A stretch of 32,344 nt of DNA from Oscillospiraceae bacterium. GTDB lineage: Bacteria > Bacillota > Clostridia > Oscillospirales > Oscillospiraceae. A program made the position numbers and the translations under genes. The notes under the pieces were generated by a model. The model was given only the letters and a program-made list of their open reading frames with translations, searched no databases and was not told where the DNA came from. The stretch spans positions 1 to 32,344 of the forward strand of contig SVLU01000018.1 of the NCBI GenBank assembly GCA_015067795.1. Reading direction: 5' to 3'. Shown one piece after another: positions 1 through 8,621 of this stretch (its first letter is position 1; every line of letters begins with the position of its first letter).

Positions 1-143
1 CTAAGTACCAAAACCGTTATGTCCCGTCGTGTCTATCTTCTTCACGACGATCCAAGGGAAAAGTTGTAAACTATGTTCCCGGACGTTTTGTAAACCATGT
101 CACACTTGACAAGATTGCCGCCCCTACCGGGATTTACTTTAGT
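1..143. other. Unassigned segment at window edge
   Basis: No gene can be called here. One plus-strand frame is open from base 3 to a TAA at 141-143, but its translation matches nothing I recognise and has no visible start, so it could be the tail of an upstream gene or chance. Bases 117-127 (GCCGCCCCTAC) look like the terminus of a family C repeat, which suggests that this is decayed intergenic repeat DNA. Confidence 0.3.
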
Positions 144-154
144 TAATAATTAAT

Positions 155-254
155 AATGAATATTGAATGATGAATAATTATGGTATCCGCTTTGCGGATG
201 AATTTAAATCGTCCCGAAGGGACACCGCAATTATTCACTATTCATTATTCATTC
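155..254. repeat. Family A palindromic repeat, copy 1
   Basis: This is an AT-rich outer inverted repeat (arms about 155-180 and 229-254) enclosing two mini-hairpins, ATCCGC-ttt-GCGGAT (185-199) and GTCCC-gaa-GGGAC (211-223), separated by a short AT linker. Related full copies lie at about 9731-9871 and 14348-14460. The arms are nearly the same in all copies while the mini-hairpin sequences differ. It fills the region directly upstream of ileS, so it is probably transcribed as part of that leader or as the end of the preceding unit. Confidence 0.8.
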
Positions 255-290
255 TTCACTAAAAATGTAGATAGAGGAGAAACAGCTTAA

Positions 291-3095
291 ATGGCACAGG
301 ATTACAATAAGACCATCAATCTTCCAAAGACCGAGTTCCCTATGCGTGCAGGTCTCCCAAAGAGAGAGCCTGAAATGCTCAAGGGCTGGTACGACATGGA
401 CCTCTACCACAAGATGGTAGAAAGAAACGAAGGCAAGCCAAAATTCATTCTGCATGACGGCCCTCCGTTCTCCAATGGCTATATCCACATGGGCACTGCA
501 ATGAACAAGTGCCTCAAGGACTTCATCGTAAGATATAAGAATATGAGCGGCTGGCAGGCACCATACGTTCCGGGCTGGGACAACCACGGTATGCCAATCG
601 AATCCGCGATTATCAAGAAGAACAAGCTGGACAGAAAGAAGATGTCCATTCCTGAATTCAGAAATGCTTGTACAGAATTCGCTTCTAACTTTGTTGACAT
701 TCAGAGAGATCAGTTCAAGCGCATCGGCGTTCTGGGCGAATGGGATAAGCCATATCTCACCATGTCCCCAAGCTTTGAAGCTGAAGAAGTTCGCGTATTC
801 GGTAAGATGTATGAAAAGGGCTACATCTATAAGGGCAAGAAGCCTGTTTACTGGTGCGCTCAGGACGAAACAGCTCTTGCTGAAGCTGAAATTGAATACG
901 CTGACGATGAATGTAAGTCCATCTATGTAAAGTTCAAGGTATCCGATGACAAGGGCGTTCTCGAAGGCTACGACCTTAATAATGTATACTTCGTAATCTG
1001 GACAACCACAACCTGGACAATTCCTGGTAACCTTGCTATCTGCCTTAACGGTCAGCTTGAATACGTTCTGGCAAAGGCTCCAAACGGTGAAATTTACATC
1101 CTGGCTAAGGAGCTTATGGCAAGCGTAGCTAAGGCTGCCGGCATTGAAAGCTTTGAAATCGTTGGCGAATTCAAGGGTTCTGACTTTGAACTCATGAAGG
1201 CAAAGCACCCACTCTTTGACAGAGACTCCATCGTTATCTTAGGCGACCATGTAACTCTTGACGCAGGTACAGGCTGTGTTCATACAGCTCCGGGTCACGG
1301 TGCAGAGGACTATGCCGTTTGCCGTAAGTACGATAACGCAGGTGTTACAAATATCGGCATCGTAGTTCCTGTTGATGACAGAGGCTACATGAACGAAGAC
1401 GCAGGCAAGTACTGCGGTCTTAAGTATGACAAGGCAAATGACGCTATCTTTGCTGACCTTCAGGAATGTAACGCACTTCTCGCTTATGAAGATATCGTCC
1501 ATCCTTATCCACACTGCTGGCGTTGCAAGAAGCCTATCATTTACAGAGCAACTGACCAGTGGTTCTGCTCCGTTGACGCATTTAAGGAAGCTGCGGTTGA
1601 AGCTTGTGAAAACGTAACATGGCTGCCTGAATGGGGTCATGAACGTATGGCAGCTATGATCCGTGAACGTGCAGACTGGTGTATCTCCCGTCAGCGTCAC
1701 TGGGGTCTGCCAATCCCTGTTGTATACTGCAAGGACTGCGGTAAGCCAATCTGCACTCCTGAAACAATAGAAAGCATCGCTAACATTTTTGCTGAAAAGG
1801 GCTCCAACGCATGGTTCGAGCTTGAAGCTAATGAACTCGTTCCTGCTGATTATGCTTGTCCACATTGCGGCGGCAAGGACTTCTATAAGGAAACCGACAC
1901 CCTTGACGGTTGGTTTGACTCCGGCTCCAGCCATATGGCAGGTATGGATCAGGAAAACTGGCCATCCACAATGTACCTTGAAGGTGCTGACCAGTACAGA
2001 GGCTGGTTCCAGTCCTCCCTCCTCACCTCCGTTGCCTGCCGCGGCAAGGCTCCATACAGCGTAGTTCTCACCCACGGCTGGACTGTTGACGGCGAAGGTA
2101 AGGCGATGCACAAGTCTCTCGGCAACGGCATCTATCCTGAGGAAATCATTCCAAAGTACGGTGCAGACCTTCTCCGCCTGTGGGCAGCTTCCGCTGACTA
2201 CCGTGTTGATATGCGTTGCTCCGATGCTATCTTCAAGCAGCTTTCCGACAGATATCTGAAGATCAGAAATACCGCAAGATTTATTCTCGGCAACCTGAAC
2301 GGCTTTGATCCAAATGCTCAGGCAGCTTATGAAGATATGCTCCCAATCGACAAGTGGGCTCTCGTTCGTCTTGGTAAGCTCATTGAAAAGTGCATCAAGG
2401 CTTATGAAAACTACGAATTCCACGTTGTAGGTTATGCAATCCATAACTTCTGCGTTGTTGAAATGTCCAACTTCTATCTGGACATCATTAAGGACAGACT
2501 CTACTGTGACGGTAAGGATTCCATCGGACGCAGAAGCGGTCAGACAGCTATGTATATCATTCTTGACAGCATGGTTCGTCTCCTCGCTCCTATCCTTGCT
2601 TTCACATCCAATGAAATCTGGCTCAGCATGGCTCATGACGCATCTGCAAACGCTGAACACGTAATGCTTAATGATATGCCAAAGGTTGACGAAAAGTGGA
2701 ACTTTACAGCCGAAGAGGAAGCAATGTGGGATCTGGCAATGGCTCTGAGAGCTGACGTTAATAAGGCTCTGGAAATGGCAAGAGCTGAAAAGATTGTCGG
2801 TAAGCCACTGGATGCCAACATCACCCTCTTTGCAGACGAAAAGGGCATGGCAAAGCTTGGTAAGCTCGCTGACATGGACCTCCCAACTCTCTTCATCGCA
2901 AGCGGCGTAGAAGTTGTTAACGGTGAGGTTGAAGGCTACCAGGGCGAAGTTGAAGGCATCAAGGTTAAGGTAGAAGCAAATACCGCTCCAAAGTGCGTAC
3001 GCTGCTGGGCTCACTCCGACCATATCGGCGAAAACGCTGACCATCCTGAACTCTGCCCACGCTGTGCAGGTGTTGTGGCTGCTGAGGCTGAATAA
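291..3095 (+). CDS. ileS: Isoleucine--tRNA ligase
   Basis: Cytoplasmic class Ia synthetase that charges tRNA-Ile and edits misactivated valine. The 934 residues are a full-length bacterial-type IleRS: Rossmann catalytic core with the HIGH-equivalent HMGT at residues 66-69, a long CP1 editing insertion, the KMSKS-equivalent MHKS at 606-609, an anticodon-binding helical domain, and a C-terminal zinc knuckle with Cys902, Cys905, Cys922 and Cys925. The ATG start has an AGAGGAG ribosome site about 10 bases upstream. It stands alone: repeat A lies upstream and a strong terminator follows. I see no T-box leader in the 290 bases before it, although clostridial ileS is often T-box controlled. Both class I signature motifs deviate from the textbook form, as they do in some other Firmicutes; the rest of the protein is standard. 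Confidence 0.98.
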   Translation: MAQDYNKTINLPKTEFPMRAGLPKREPEMLKGWYDMDLYHKMVERNEGKPKFILHDGPPFSNGYIHMGTAMNKCLKDFIVRYKNMSGWQAPYVPGWDNHGMPIESAIIKKNKLDRKKMSIPEFRNACTEFASNFVDIQRDQFKRIGVLGEWDKPYLTMSPSFEAEEVRVFGKMYEKGYIYKGKKPVYWCAQDETALAEAEIEYADDECKSIYVKFKVSDDKGVLEGYDLNNVYFVIWTTTTWTIPGNLAICLNGQLEYVLAKAPNGEIYILAKELMASVAKAAGIESFEIVGEFKGSDFELMKAKHPLFDRDSIVILGDHVTLDAGTGCVHTAPGHGAEDYAVCRKYDNAGVTNIGIVVPVDDRGYMNEDAGKYCGLKYDKANDAIFADLQECNALLAYEDIVHPYPHCWRCKKPIIYRATDQWFCSVDAFKEAAVEACENVTWLPEWGHERMAAMIRERADWCISRQRHWGLPIPVVYCKDCGKPICTPETIESIANIFAEKGSNAWFELEANELVPADYACPHCGGKDFYKETDTLDGWFDSGSSHMAGMDQENWPSTMYLEGADQYRGWFQSSLLTSVACRGKAPYSVVLTHGWTVDGEGKAMHKSLGNGIYPEEIIPKYGADLLRLWAASADYRVDMRCSDAIFKQLSDRYLKIRNTARFILGNLNGFDPNAQAAYEDMLPIDKWALVRLGKLIEKCIKAYENYEFHVVGYAIHNFCVVEMSNFYLDIIKDRLYCDGKDSIGRRSGQTAMYIILDSMVRLLAPILAFTSNEIWLSMAHDASANAEHVMLNDMPKVDEKWNFTAEEEAMWDLAMALRADVNKALEMARAEKIVGKPLDANITLFADEKGMAKLGKLADMDLPTLFIASGVEVVNGEVEGYQGEVEGIKVKVEANTAPKCVRCWAHSDHIGENADHPELCPRCAGVVAAEAE

Positions 3096-3110
3096 GTTAA
3101 TAAAAAACGA

Positions 3111-3143
3111 ACTCCCATTGGCGAAAGCCAATGGGAGTTTTTT
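3111..3143 (+). terminator. Intrinsic terminator of ileS
   Basis: A perfect 12-bp stem (3111-3122 with 3127-3138) closed by a GAAA tetraloop is followed by a run of six T. An A run precedes it, so it may also work on the minus strand. It begins 15 bases after the ileS stop codon. Confidence 0.95.
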
Positions 3144-3220
3144 GTATGTATTATGACGATGAATGTAGTACCTTGTAACATATAAAACTTTATATCGAAA
3201 TTTTGAAGTTTGCAATGTAC

Positions 3221-3389
3221 CAAAGCCTCCCTTGTGCAAAGGGAGGTGGGCCGCCTTAGGGCGGCTCGGAGGGATTGTACAGCGTAATGCATTAAATTTG
3301 TTAAGATTTTGCGAATTTACAACATTTTTGTTGACAATCCCTCAGTCAGCCTTGCGGCTGACAGCTCCCTTTGCACAAGGGAGCCTTTG
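3221..3389. repeat. Family B palindromic repeat, copy 1
   Basis: Long imperfect inverted repeat. Each arm has a terminal hairpin (CTCCC-TTGTGCAAA-GGGAG type), then a variable mini-hairpin (left GCCGCC-TTAG-GGCGGC at 3250-3265; right TCAGCC-TTGC-GGCTGA), then a (G)AGGGATTGT block; the AT-rich centre contains a GCGAATT motif shared with the copies at 5714 and 18093. No coding content. Confidence 0.85.
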
Positions 3390-3429
3390 TAAACTTCCGT
3401 GGCCACACATAAAGTTTGAAGTGTTACAA

Positions 3430-3500
3430 TGTAGTAAGAGCGGCAATCTGCCGCCCGAAAATATATGGCAGACGACGGGAGGCTGATAGCCTCCCCTACA
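3430..3500. repeat. Family C palindromic repeat, copy 1
   Basis: Inverted repeat with GTAG/CTAC-type ends. The left arm carries GCGGC-aatct-GCCGC and the right arm carries GGGAGGCT-gat-AGCCTCCC. It is more diverged than the copies at 20665 and 21784. It sits between family B copy 1 and the metG promoter. Confidence 0.7.
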
Positions 3501-3624
3501 TATAAAGAATGCAGAAGAGACACCAGTCCCCGGGTGTCCGCCGAAACGTGTCTGTCCGTTCCCGCAAATTTGAAATGCTGTTTGTTATTGCGGATAATAT
3601 TCACCGCAAAATTAAAACAAAACC

Positions 3625-3653
3625 TTGAAATATTTTCACATATAGGGTACAAT
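3625..3653 (+). promoter_or_regulatory. SigA-type promoter for metG
   Basis: TTGAAA (3625-3630), a 17-bp spacer and TACAAT (3648-3653). The predicted start leaves a leader of about 40 bases before the metG ATG, too short for a T-box. Confidence 0.8.
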
Positions 3654-3702
3654 TATAAATTGTAAGTCCTCGTGACTAAACTTTTTGGAAGGAAGTACAA
3701 AA

Positions 3703-5646
3703 ATGAGTAAAGGAACATTTTACATCACCACACCAATTTACTACCCATCGGATAAGCTCCATATCGGCCACACCTACTGCACAGTTTCCGCTGACGCAAT
3801 GGCCAGATATATGCGAATGCGTGGCTATGATGTTATGTTTCTCACCGGCACCGATGAGCACGGTCAGAAGATAGAAGAAAAGGCAAAGGCCGCAGGCATG
3901 GAGCCACAAGCTTTTGTTGACAATATCGTAGCAGGCAAGGGCGGCATTCTCGATCTGTGGAAGCTTATGAACATCTCCAACGACAGATTTATCCGCACCA
4001 CCGATGATTATCACGTTAAGGCAATCCAGCGCATCTTCAAGAAGATGTATGATAATGGCGACATCTACAAGGGTGCATACAAGGGTCTGTACTGCACACC
4101 ATGCGAGAGCTTCTGGACAGAAACTCAGCTTGTAGACGGCAAGTGCCCTGACTGCGGCAGAGAAGTTAAGGCTGCAGAGGAAGAAGCATACTTCTTCCGT
4201 CTTTCCAATTACACCGACAAGATTTTGAAGCTCTATGAGGAACATCCCGACTTCCTTGAACCGGTTTCCCGTGTGAACGAGATGGTCAACAACTTCCTTA
4301 AGCCGGGTCTTGAGGATCTTTGCGTTTCCAGAACAACCTTTACATGGGGCGTTCCTGTTGAGTTCGACCCTGGTCATGTAGTATACGTTTGGGTTGACGC
4401 TCTCTCCAACTACATTACCGCTCTCGGCTATGAAAACGATAAGTATGACGATTATGAAAAGTATTGGCCTGTTGATGTTCACTTTGTAGGTAAGGAAATC
4501 GTAAGATTCCACTCAATCATTTGGCCTGCAATGCTGATGAGTCTTGGTGAACCACTGCCAAAGAAGGTATTCGGTCACGGCTGGCTGCTTCTGGACGGTG
4601 GCAAGATGAGCAAGTCCAAGGGCAACGTGGTTGACCCTGTTGTCTTAGCCGAACGCTATGGCGTTGACGCTCTCCGCTTCTTCCTTCTTCGTGAGTTCCC
4701 ATTCGGTACAGACGGTATGTTCTCCAACGAACTGCTGATTTCCCGTATCAATACAGACCTTGCAAACTCCCTGGGCAATCTGGTTTCCAGAACAGTTGCA
4801 ATGATCGAAAAGTATTTTGGCGGCACTCTCCCGGCAGATACAGCTGCAGGCGAATTTGACGATGAGCTTATCGCTGCAATCAACCAGCTTCGCGATACCT
4901 ATACCGCTCAGATGGACAAGTACGCATTCCAGTCTGCAATCAGCGAAGTATTCAAGGTTCTCTCCAGAGGCAACAAGTACATCGACGAAACCGCTCCTTG
5001 GGTTCTTGCCAAGGACGAAGCTAACCGTCCTCGTCTGGCTCGTGTACTCTATAACCTCCTTGAAACCATCCGCGTCTGCACCATTCTGCTGACTCCTTTC
5101 ATCCCGGACTCCTGTGCAAAGATCTTTGAACAGATCGGTGCAAAGGACGAGCTTATCACCTGGGACGCAGCAGCTCAGTACGGTCTGCTGCCTGCTGATG
5201 TGACTGTAAAGAAGGGTGAAGCTGTATTCCCACGTATTGACATGGCTAAGGAGCTTGCAGCTCTTGAAGAGCTGAATAAGGCTAAGGCTGAGACTAAGAA
5301 GGAAGAAGAACCAAAGGCTGAACCTATCACCTTTGATGACTTCCTTAAGGTTGAAATGACAGTCTGCAAGGTAAAAGCCTGCGAAAATGTCAAGAAGTCC
5401 AAGAAGCTCCTGAAGTTTATCCTTGACGATGGCACAGGTACTGACCGTCAGATTTTGTCCGGCATCGCTGAGTTCTACAAGGCTGAAGAGCTTGTTGGCA
5501 AGACATTGGTTGCCTGCACAAACCTTGCTCCACGCAAGATGATGGGTCATGACTCCTGCGGTATGCTCCTTTCCGCTGAAAAGGACGGCAAGGTAAATCT
5601 GGTTATGCTGGATGACGCTATCCCTGCAGGTGCAAAGTTCTGCTAA
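3703..5646 (+). CDS. metG: Methionine--tRNA ligase
   Basis: Charges initiator and elongator tRNA-Met in the cytoplasm. The 647-residue protein has the HIGH motif at residues 20-23, a single four-cysteine zinc knuckle (Cys131, Cys134, Cys148, Cys151), the KMSKS motif at 301-305, a helical anticodon-binding domain, a Lys/Glu-rich linker, and a C-terminal tRNA-binding OB domain from about residue 541 that also mediates dimerisation in the family. The ATG at 3703 is chosen over an in-frame TTG at 3685 because GGAAGGAAG (3687-3695) is placed correctly for the ATG and overlaps the TTG. It is a monocistronic unit with its own promoter and terminator, flanked on both sides by family B repeats. Confidence 0.98.
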   Translation: MSKGTFYITTPIYYPSDKLHIGHTYCTVSADAMARYMRMRGYDVMFLTGTDEHGQKIEEKAKAAGMEPQAFVDNIVAGKGGILDLWKLMNISNDRFIRTTDDYHVKAIQRIFKKMYDNGDIYKGAYKGLYCTPCESFWTETQLVDGKCPDCGREVKAAEEEAYFFRLSNYTDKILKLYEEHPDFLEPVSRVNEMVNNFLKPGLEDLCVSRTTFTWGVPVEFDPGHVVYVWVDALSNYITALGYENDKYDDYEKYWPVDVHFVGKEIVRFHSIIWPAMLMSLGEPLPKKVFGHGWLLLDGGKMSKSKGNVVDPVVLAERYGVDALRFFLLREFPFGTDGMFSNELLISRINTDLANSLGNLVSRTVAMIEKYFGGTLPADTAAGEFDDELIAAINQLRDTYTAQMDKYAFQSAISEVFKVLSRGNKYIDETAPWVLAKDEANRPRLARVLYNLLETIRVCTILLTPFIPDSCAKIFEQIGAKDELITWDAAAQYGLLPADVTVKKGEAVFPRIDMAKELAALEELNKAKAETKKEEEPKAEPITFDDFLKVEMTVCKVKACENVKKSKKLLKFILDDGTGTDRQILSGIAEFYKAEELVGKTLVACTNLAPRKMMGHDSCGMLLSAEKDGKVNLVMLDDAIPAGAKFC

Positions 5647-5661
5647 TTAAAAAGAATAGTA

Positions 5662-5691
5662 AATCGCCGGTCAAAAGACCGGCGATTTTTT
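5662..5691 (+). terminator. Intrinsic terminator of metG
   Basis: A perfect 11-bp GC-rich stem (5662-5672 with 5677-5687), AAAA loop and T run, starting 16 bases after the metG stop codon. Confidence 0.95.
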
Positions 5692-5713
5692 GGGTTGGCT
5701 ACTTGCACCGCAC

Positions 5714-5877
5714 CAAAGCCTCCCTTGTGCAAAGGGAGGTGGCTCGTAGAGCCGGAGGGATTGTGCGGTACAATATTATAAATTTTTATAGAATTTGGGC
5801 GAATTCGCAATGATTAAATTGACAATCCCTCAGTCTCGCTTACGCTCGACAGCTCCCTTTACACAAGGGAGCCTTTG
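5714..5877. repeat. Family B palindromic repeat, copy 2
   Basis: Same plan as the copy at 3221, with outer arms of the CTCCCTTGTG type. The left mini-hairpin is GGCTC-gta-GAGCC; the right-arm mini-hairpin is weaker in this copy. The AT-rich centre contains GGGCGAATTCGCAA. Confidence 0.85.
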
Positions 5878-5910
5878 CAGACTTAAAACTAACACACAAT
5901 TATTCTCTGT

Positions 5911-6207
5911 TTATATTTCAATAGGCGATTTAAACTGTCCTTTATATTCTCCAACAACATCTAAAATCATCCTTGCTCCAAGACGAAAACCGACTATAAA
6001 TAAATCTTCTTCGCTAATATTCGTTAATTCAAATTGCAGTTTTTCAAGCTTGTCGTATTGCTTTTTCTGCTCTGGAGATAATTGATTATAAAACAAATCC
6101 AATTCCTTACAAAGTTTGCAGGATGTTTGCTGGTATTCGCTTTCTGAGCATATAAATCTCTCACTTGGAGAAACATTTCCATGCCATAAATCCTTAAGAA
6201 CGTACAT
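5911..6207 (-). CDS. Small DUF6809-like protein
   Basis: A 98-residue, soluble, charged protein with no signal peptide or membrane segment. The pattern of an N-terminal 'LKDLWHGN.SPSE.F', a central helical stretch rich in Glu/Lys/Leu with a Cys-x-x-Cys-like 'SCKLCKEL', and C-terminal 'FIVGFRLGARM' resembles the DUF6809 family of small Firmicutes proteins, whose function is unknown. I chose the ATG at 6207 because GGTGG lies five bases upstream; a GTG at 6216 would overlap that site. It stands alone between a family B repeat and the terminator shared with htrA, with no partner gene. Family assignment is from memory of the motif pattern and is moderately sure; no function is proposed. Confidence 0.75.
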   Translation of the reverse strand: MYVLKDLWHGNVSPSERFICSESEYQQTSCKLCKELDLFYNQLSPEQKKQYDKLEKLQFELTNISEEDLFIVGFRLGARMILDVVGEYKGQFKSPIEI

Positions 6208-6367
6208 AATTACCACCGTTGAATACTAAAATTATTTAGCTTTTATTTTAGCACAAAGCATGGAATTCTCACTTCTAAAGATGAAGTTTTAGTGAAGAAT
6301 TTTTGGCGGTTCGTCGCAAAGTGCCCAACCCTGCATAGCGGAGTGCGTTCCGCATTGAATTACACGC

Positions 6368-6405
6368 AAAAAAGGACACGAACTTAACATTCGTGTCCTT
6401 TTTCT
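6368..6405 (-). terminator. Terminator downstream of htrA (bidirectional)
   Basis: A perfect 12-bp stem (6371-6382 with 6390-6401) and a 7-base loop. The A run before it gives a U tract for minus-strand transcription from htrA, and the T run after it could also act on plus-strand transcripts. Bases 6300-6365 hold further short hairpins (GGCG..CGC, GCGGA..TCCGC) that look like a degenerate repeat but match none of the other copies well. Confidence 0.85.
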
Positions 6406-6451
6406 ATGAATACTGCTGTTAAAAAGAAAGGAGAATGGAAAAGAATTATAT

Positions 6452-8065
6452 TTATGGAATCTGGTAGCCCCAGAAATTCCAAAAATCATTGAAGCTGTCA
6501 TTACCGCCGCTGTCGCCGCCGTAATACTCATAATAATCGTAACCGCCCTGGCCGCCCTGACCGCCCTGACCGTATGGGTCTATCTGCTGTTGCTGTTGCT
6601 GCTGCTGAGGAGAACTGCTCTGAGTTTCCTGAGCCTTTTCGTCGAAGGTCACGCTTATCTGCATAGTTTCGCCGGAACGATATACTGTAATATCCGTTGT
6701 ATCACCGGCGGAGAAGTTGGTGAGAGCGGACTTGAGATCGGTGGAGGAGGTAACCTGGCGGCTGCCAACTGCTGTGATAACGTCACCAACCTTGATGCCT
6801 GCCGCCTGAGCACAGGAGCCGTCAACCAGAGAGTAAACGTAAGCACCCTGAGGGAGATTAAGGTAATAAGCGTAGGTTTCGGTAATATCCTGAACATTTA
6901 CGCCCAGATATGCCTTGCCGGAAACGTATCCATGCTCAATAAGCTGAGTTGAGATATTTACAGCATCGTCGATGGGAATGGCAAAACCGATGCCCTCAAC
7001 CCCTGTGGAGGAGTATTTGGCTGTTACGACACCAACGACCTCGCCGCGGGAGTTGTAAACAGGACCGCCGGAATTGCCGCTGTTTACTGCGGCATCGATC
7101 TGGAACATATTGATGGAGGTATTTGCGTCAGTTGTAACGTATCTGTCAAGGGCACTGACACTGCCGGTGGTCATCGTGAACTCCAGCTCACCGAGAGGAT
7201 TACCCACGGCGTAAACTGTTTCGCCAACCTGCATTTCCTCCGAATTGCCGAAGGCTACAGGATTGAGACCTGTTGCATCAATTTTGATAACTGCAATGTC
7301 GTTATCTGCTTCGTGGCCGATGATCTCGGCAGGATGGGATGTACCGTCATAAAGCATGACTGTCAGGTCATAACCGTAAACTGCGGCATATTCGATAACG
7401 TGGTAATTGGTAAGAATATAACCGTCAGAGGAGATTATAAAACCTGAACCGGATACTGCGGAGGAGCTGGTCTGACCGAAAATGTTTGTGGTAACGGAAG
7501 TATTTACGCCAACAACCTGATTACATGCCAAAGTGTAGATCTGGGAGCCTGTGAGGGTGTCGCCTGTTACATTTACACTCTGGGGAGTATCTGTGTTTTC
7601 ACCATTGTTTTCTGTGGTGGAGCCTAAAATTACCTGATTTGCTGAGCTGTTGATATTATGCTCTCTGAGCATTCTGTTTGTCACCATGTAAGCTGCACCG
7701 CCGCCGCAGAGACCGCATATAATTGATGCGATGAGAATGAAGCCTACTGCACGTGCAAAGCCCTTTTTCTTCTTTGCCTTCTTTTTTCTCGGGGCGTAAT
7801 TTGCGTTGGTGGAATAGCCGTTTGGAGAATAAGCTCTCACATTGTTTGTGGAGGTGTATGTTGGTTCACGCCAAGGCTCTGTAAAATCTGCCTTTGGAGC
7901 TTCAGCCACAGGCTCGGCAGGGGTATCCGCAAAAGGCGGGGTTACAGGCTCTGTAAATTCGGGTATATCCTGAAATACCTCAGCCTCAGGCGGGATATCA
8001 CTTGTGATCTCATCTATATTATCGTTGGAAATGTTTTTGTTTTCCATATCGTTGAAGTTATCCAT
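6452..8065 (-). CDS. htrA: Membrane-anchored HtrA/DegP-family serine protease
   Basis: Extracytoplasmic quality-control protease. The 537 residues comprise a cytoplasmic acidic, Pro-rich N-terminus (1-90), a Lys/Arg cluster, one transmembrane helix (about 104-127), a trypsin-like domain with the triad His222 (TNYHVIE), Asp256 (DNDIAV) and Ser332 (GNSGGP), one PDZ domain (about 385-475), and an unusual tail with eight consecutive Gln, GGQ repeats and a Tyr/Trp-rich end. The ATG at 8065 is preceded by AAAGGAGG at ideal spacing; an upstream in-frame extension to 8137 lacks one. This is the topology of Gram-positive HtrA/YyxA-type proteins, with the active site outside the membrane. It lies downstream of rpsT on the same strand but is separated from it by a terminator. 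Which paralogue it is cannot be decided here. Confidence 0.95.
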   Translation of the reverse strand: MDNFNDMENKNISNDNIDEITSDIPPEAEVFQDIPEFTEPVTPPFADTPAEPVAEAPKADFTEPWREPTYTSTNNVRAYSPNGYSTNANYAPRKKKAKKKKGFARAVGFILIASIICGLCGGGAAYMVTNRMLREHNINSSANQVILGSTTENNGENTDTPQSVNVTGDTLTGSQIYTLACNQVVGVNTSVTTNIFGQTSSSAVSGSGFIISSDGYILTNYHVIEYAAVYGYDLTVMLYDGTSHPAEIIGHEADNDIAVIKIDATGLNPVAFGNSEEMQVGETVYAVGNPLGELEFTMTTGSVSALDRYVTTDANTSINMFQIDAAVNSGNSGGPVYNSRGEVVGVVTAKYSSTGVEGIGFAIPIDDAVNISTQLIEHGYVSGKAYLGVNVQDITETYAYYLNLPQGAYVYSLVDGSCAQAAGIKVGDVITAVGSRQVTSSTDLKSALTNFSAGDTTDITVYRSGETMQISVTFDEKAQETQSSSPQQQQQQQQIDPYGQGGQGGQGGYDYYEYYGGDSGGNDSFNDFWNFWGYQIP

Positions 8066-8216
8066 GGACTGCCTCCTTTGAGGGTGTTTTTTTACTGACC
8101 TAATAATACCCCTATTTTGTGTTTTTTGCATGAACAAAATAAAAATAAATGTTGGAATTTTTCTCTAAAATATGAAAGTTGTATGAACGGAAATAAGATA
8201 CACTAAGGAATACAAC

Positions 8217-8252
8217 AAAAATGACCCATCTGTCATCAGACAAATGGGTCAT
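8217..8252 (-). terminator. Terminator of rpsT
   Basis: Stem ATGACCCAT (8221-8229) with ATGGGTCAT (8244-8252), plus an inner TGTC/GACA pairing. On the minus strand it is followed by five U. It lies just beyond the rpsT stop codon and separates rpsT from htrA. Confidence 0.85.
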
Positions 8253-8275
8253 TAATTAGCGTCATATTTAAGGTC

Positions 8276-8539
8276 TTAAGCCATCTGGTTCAGCTTAGCG
8301 GTCATGCTGCTCTTCTTGTTAGCTGCATTATTCTTGTGAATGAGACCCTTAGTTGCTGCGCGGTCAACTGTCTTAACGGCAACTTTATAGGCGCTAACGG
8401 CTGCATCACGGTTGCCCTCGGCAACTGCTGCTTCGAACTTCTTCATGTTAGTCTTAAGAACGGACTTCTTAGCCTTGTTACTTGCGTTTCTTTCCTTAGC
8501 GATAAGGACTCTCTTTGATGCGGACTTAATGTTGGGCAT
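8276..8539 (-). CDS. rpsT: 30S ribosomal protein S20
   Basis: An 87-residue, strongly basic, Ala/Lys-rich helical protein that binds the 5' domain of 16S rRNA in the small subunit. The N-terminal 'MPNIKSASKRV' and the C-terminal 'RAATKGLIHKNNAANKKS' are typical of S20. The ATG has an exceptionally strong AGGAGGAGGTGG ribosome site. It is a single-gene unit, divergent from gpr, with its own promoter and terminator. Immediately upstream of its promoter are helically phased T tracts, which suggest promoter activation by curved DNA or an UP element. Confidence 0.98.
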   Translation of the reverse strand: MPNIKSASKRVLIAKERNASNKAKKSVLKTNMKKFEAAVAEGNRDAAVSAYKVAVKTVDRAATKGLIHKNNAANKKSSMTAKLNQMA

Positions 8540-8589
8540 TTACTTAGCCACCTCCTCCTATAAAGTCACGGTTTCCCATGCAGATAGAT

Positions 8590-8618
8590 ATTTTAGCATC
8601 TCTTGACACGAATTGCAA
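8590..8618 (-). promoter_or_regulatory. SigA-type promoter for rpsT
   Basis: Reading on the minus strand: TTGCAA (8618-8613), a 17-bp spacer, TAAAAT (8595-8590). The predicted start is near 8583, about 45 bases before the rpsT ATG. Confidence 0.8.
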
Positions 8619-8621
8619 GTG

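Noticed and set aside
1239-3239. 666-codon open frame on the minus strand opposite ileS
   Set aside because: It is antisense to a full-length, well-conserved IleRS; its translation is Cys/His/Val-rich with no family resemblance. It results from the strong codon bias of ileS.
4645-5550. 301-codon minus-strand open frame opposite metG
   Set aside because: Antisense to the conserved MetRS C-terminal half, no recognisable motif and no ribosome site.
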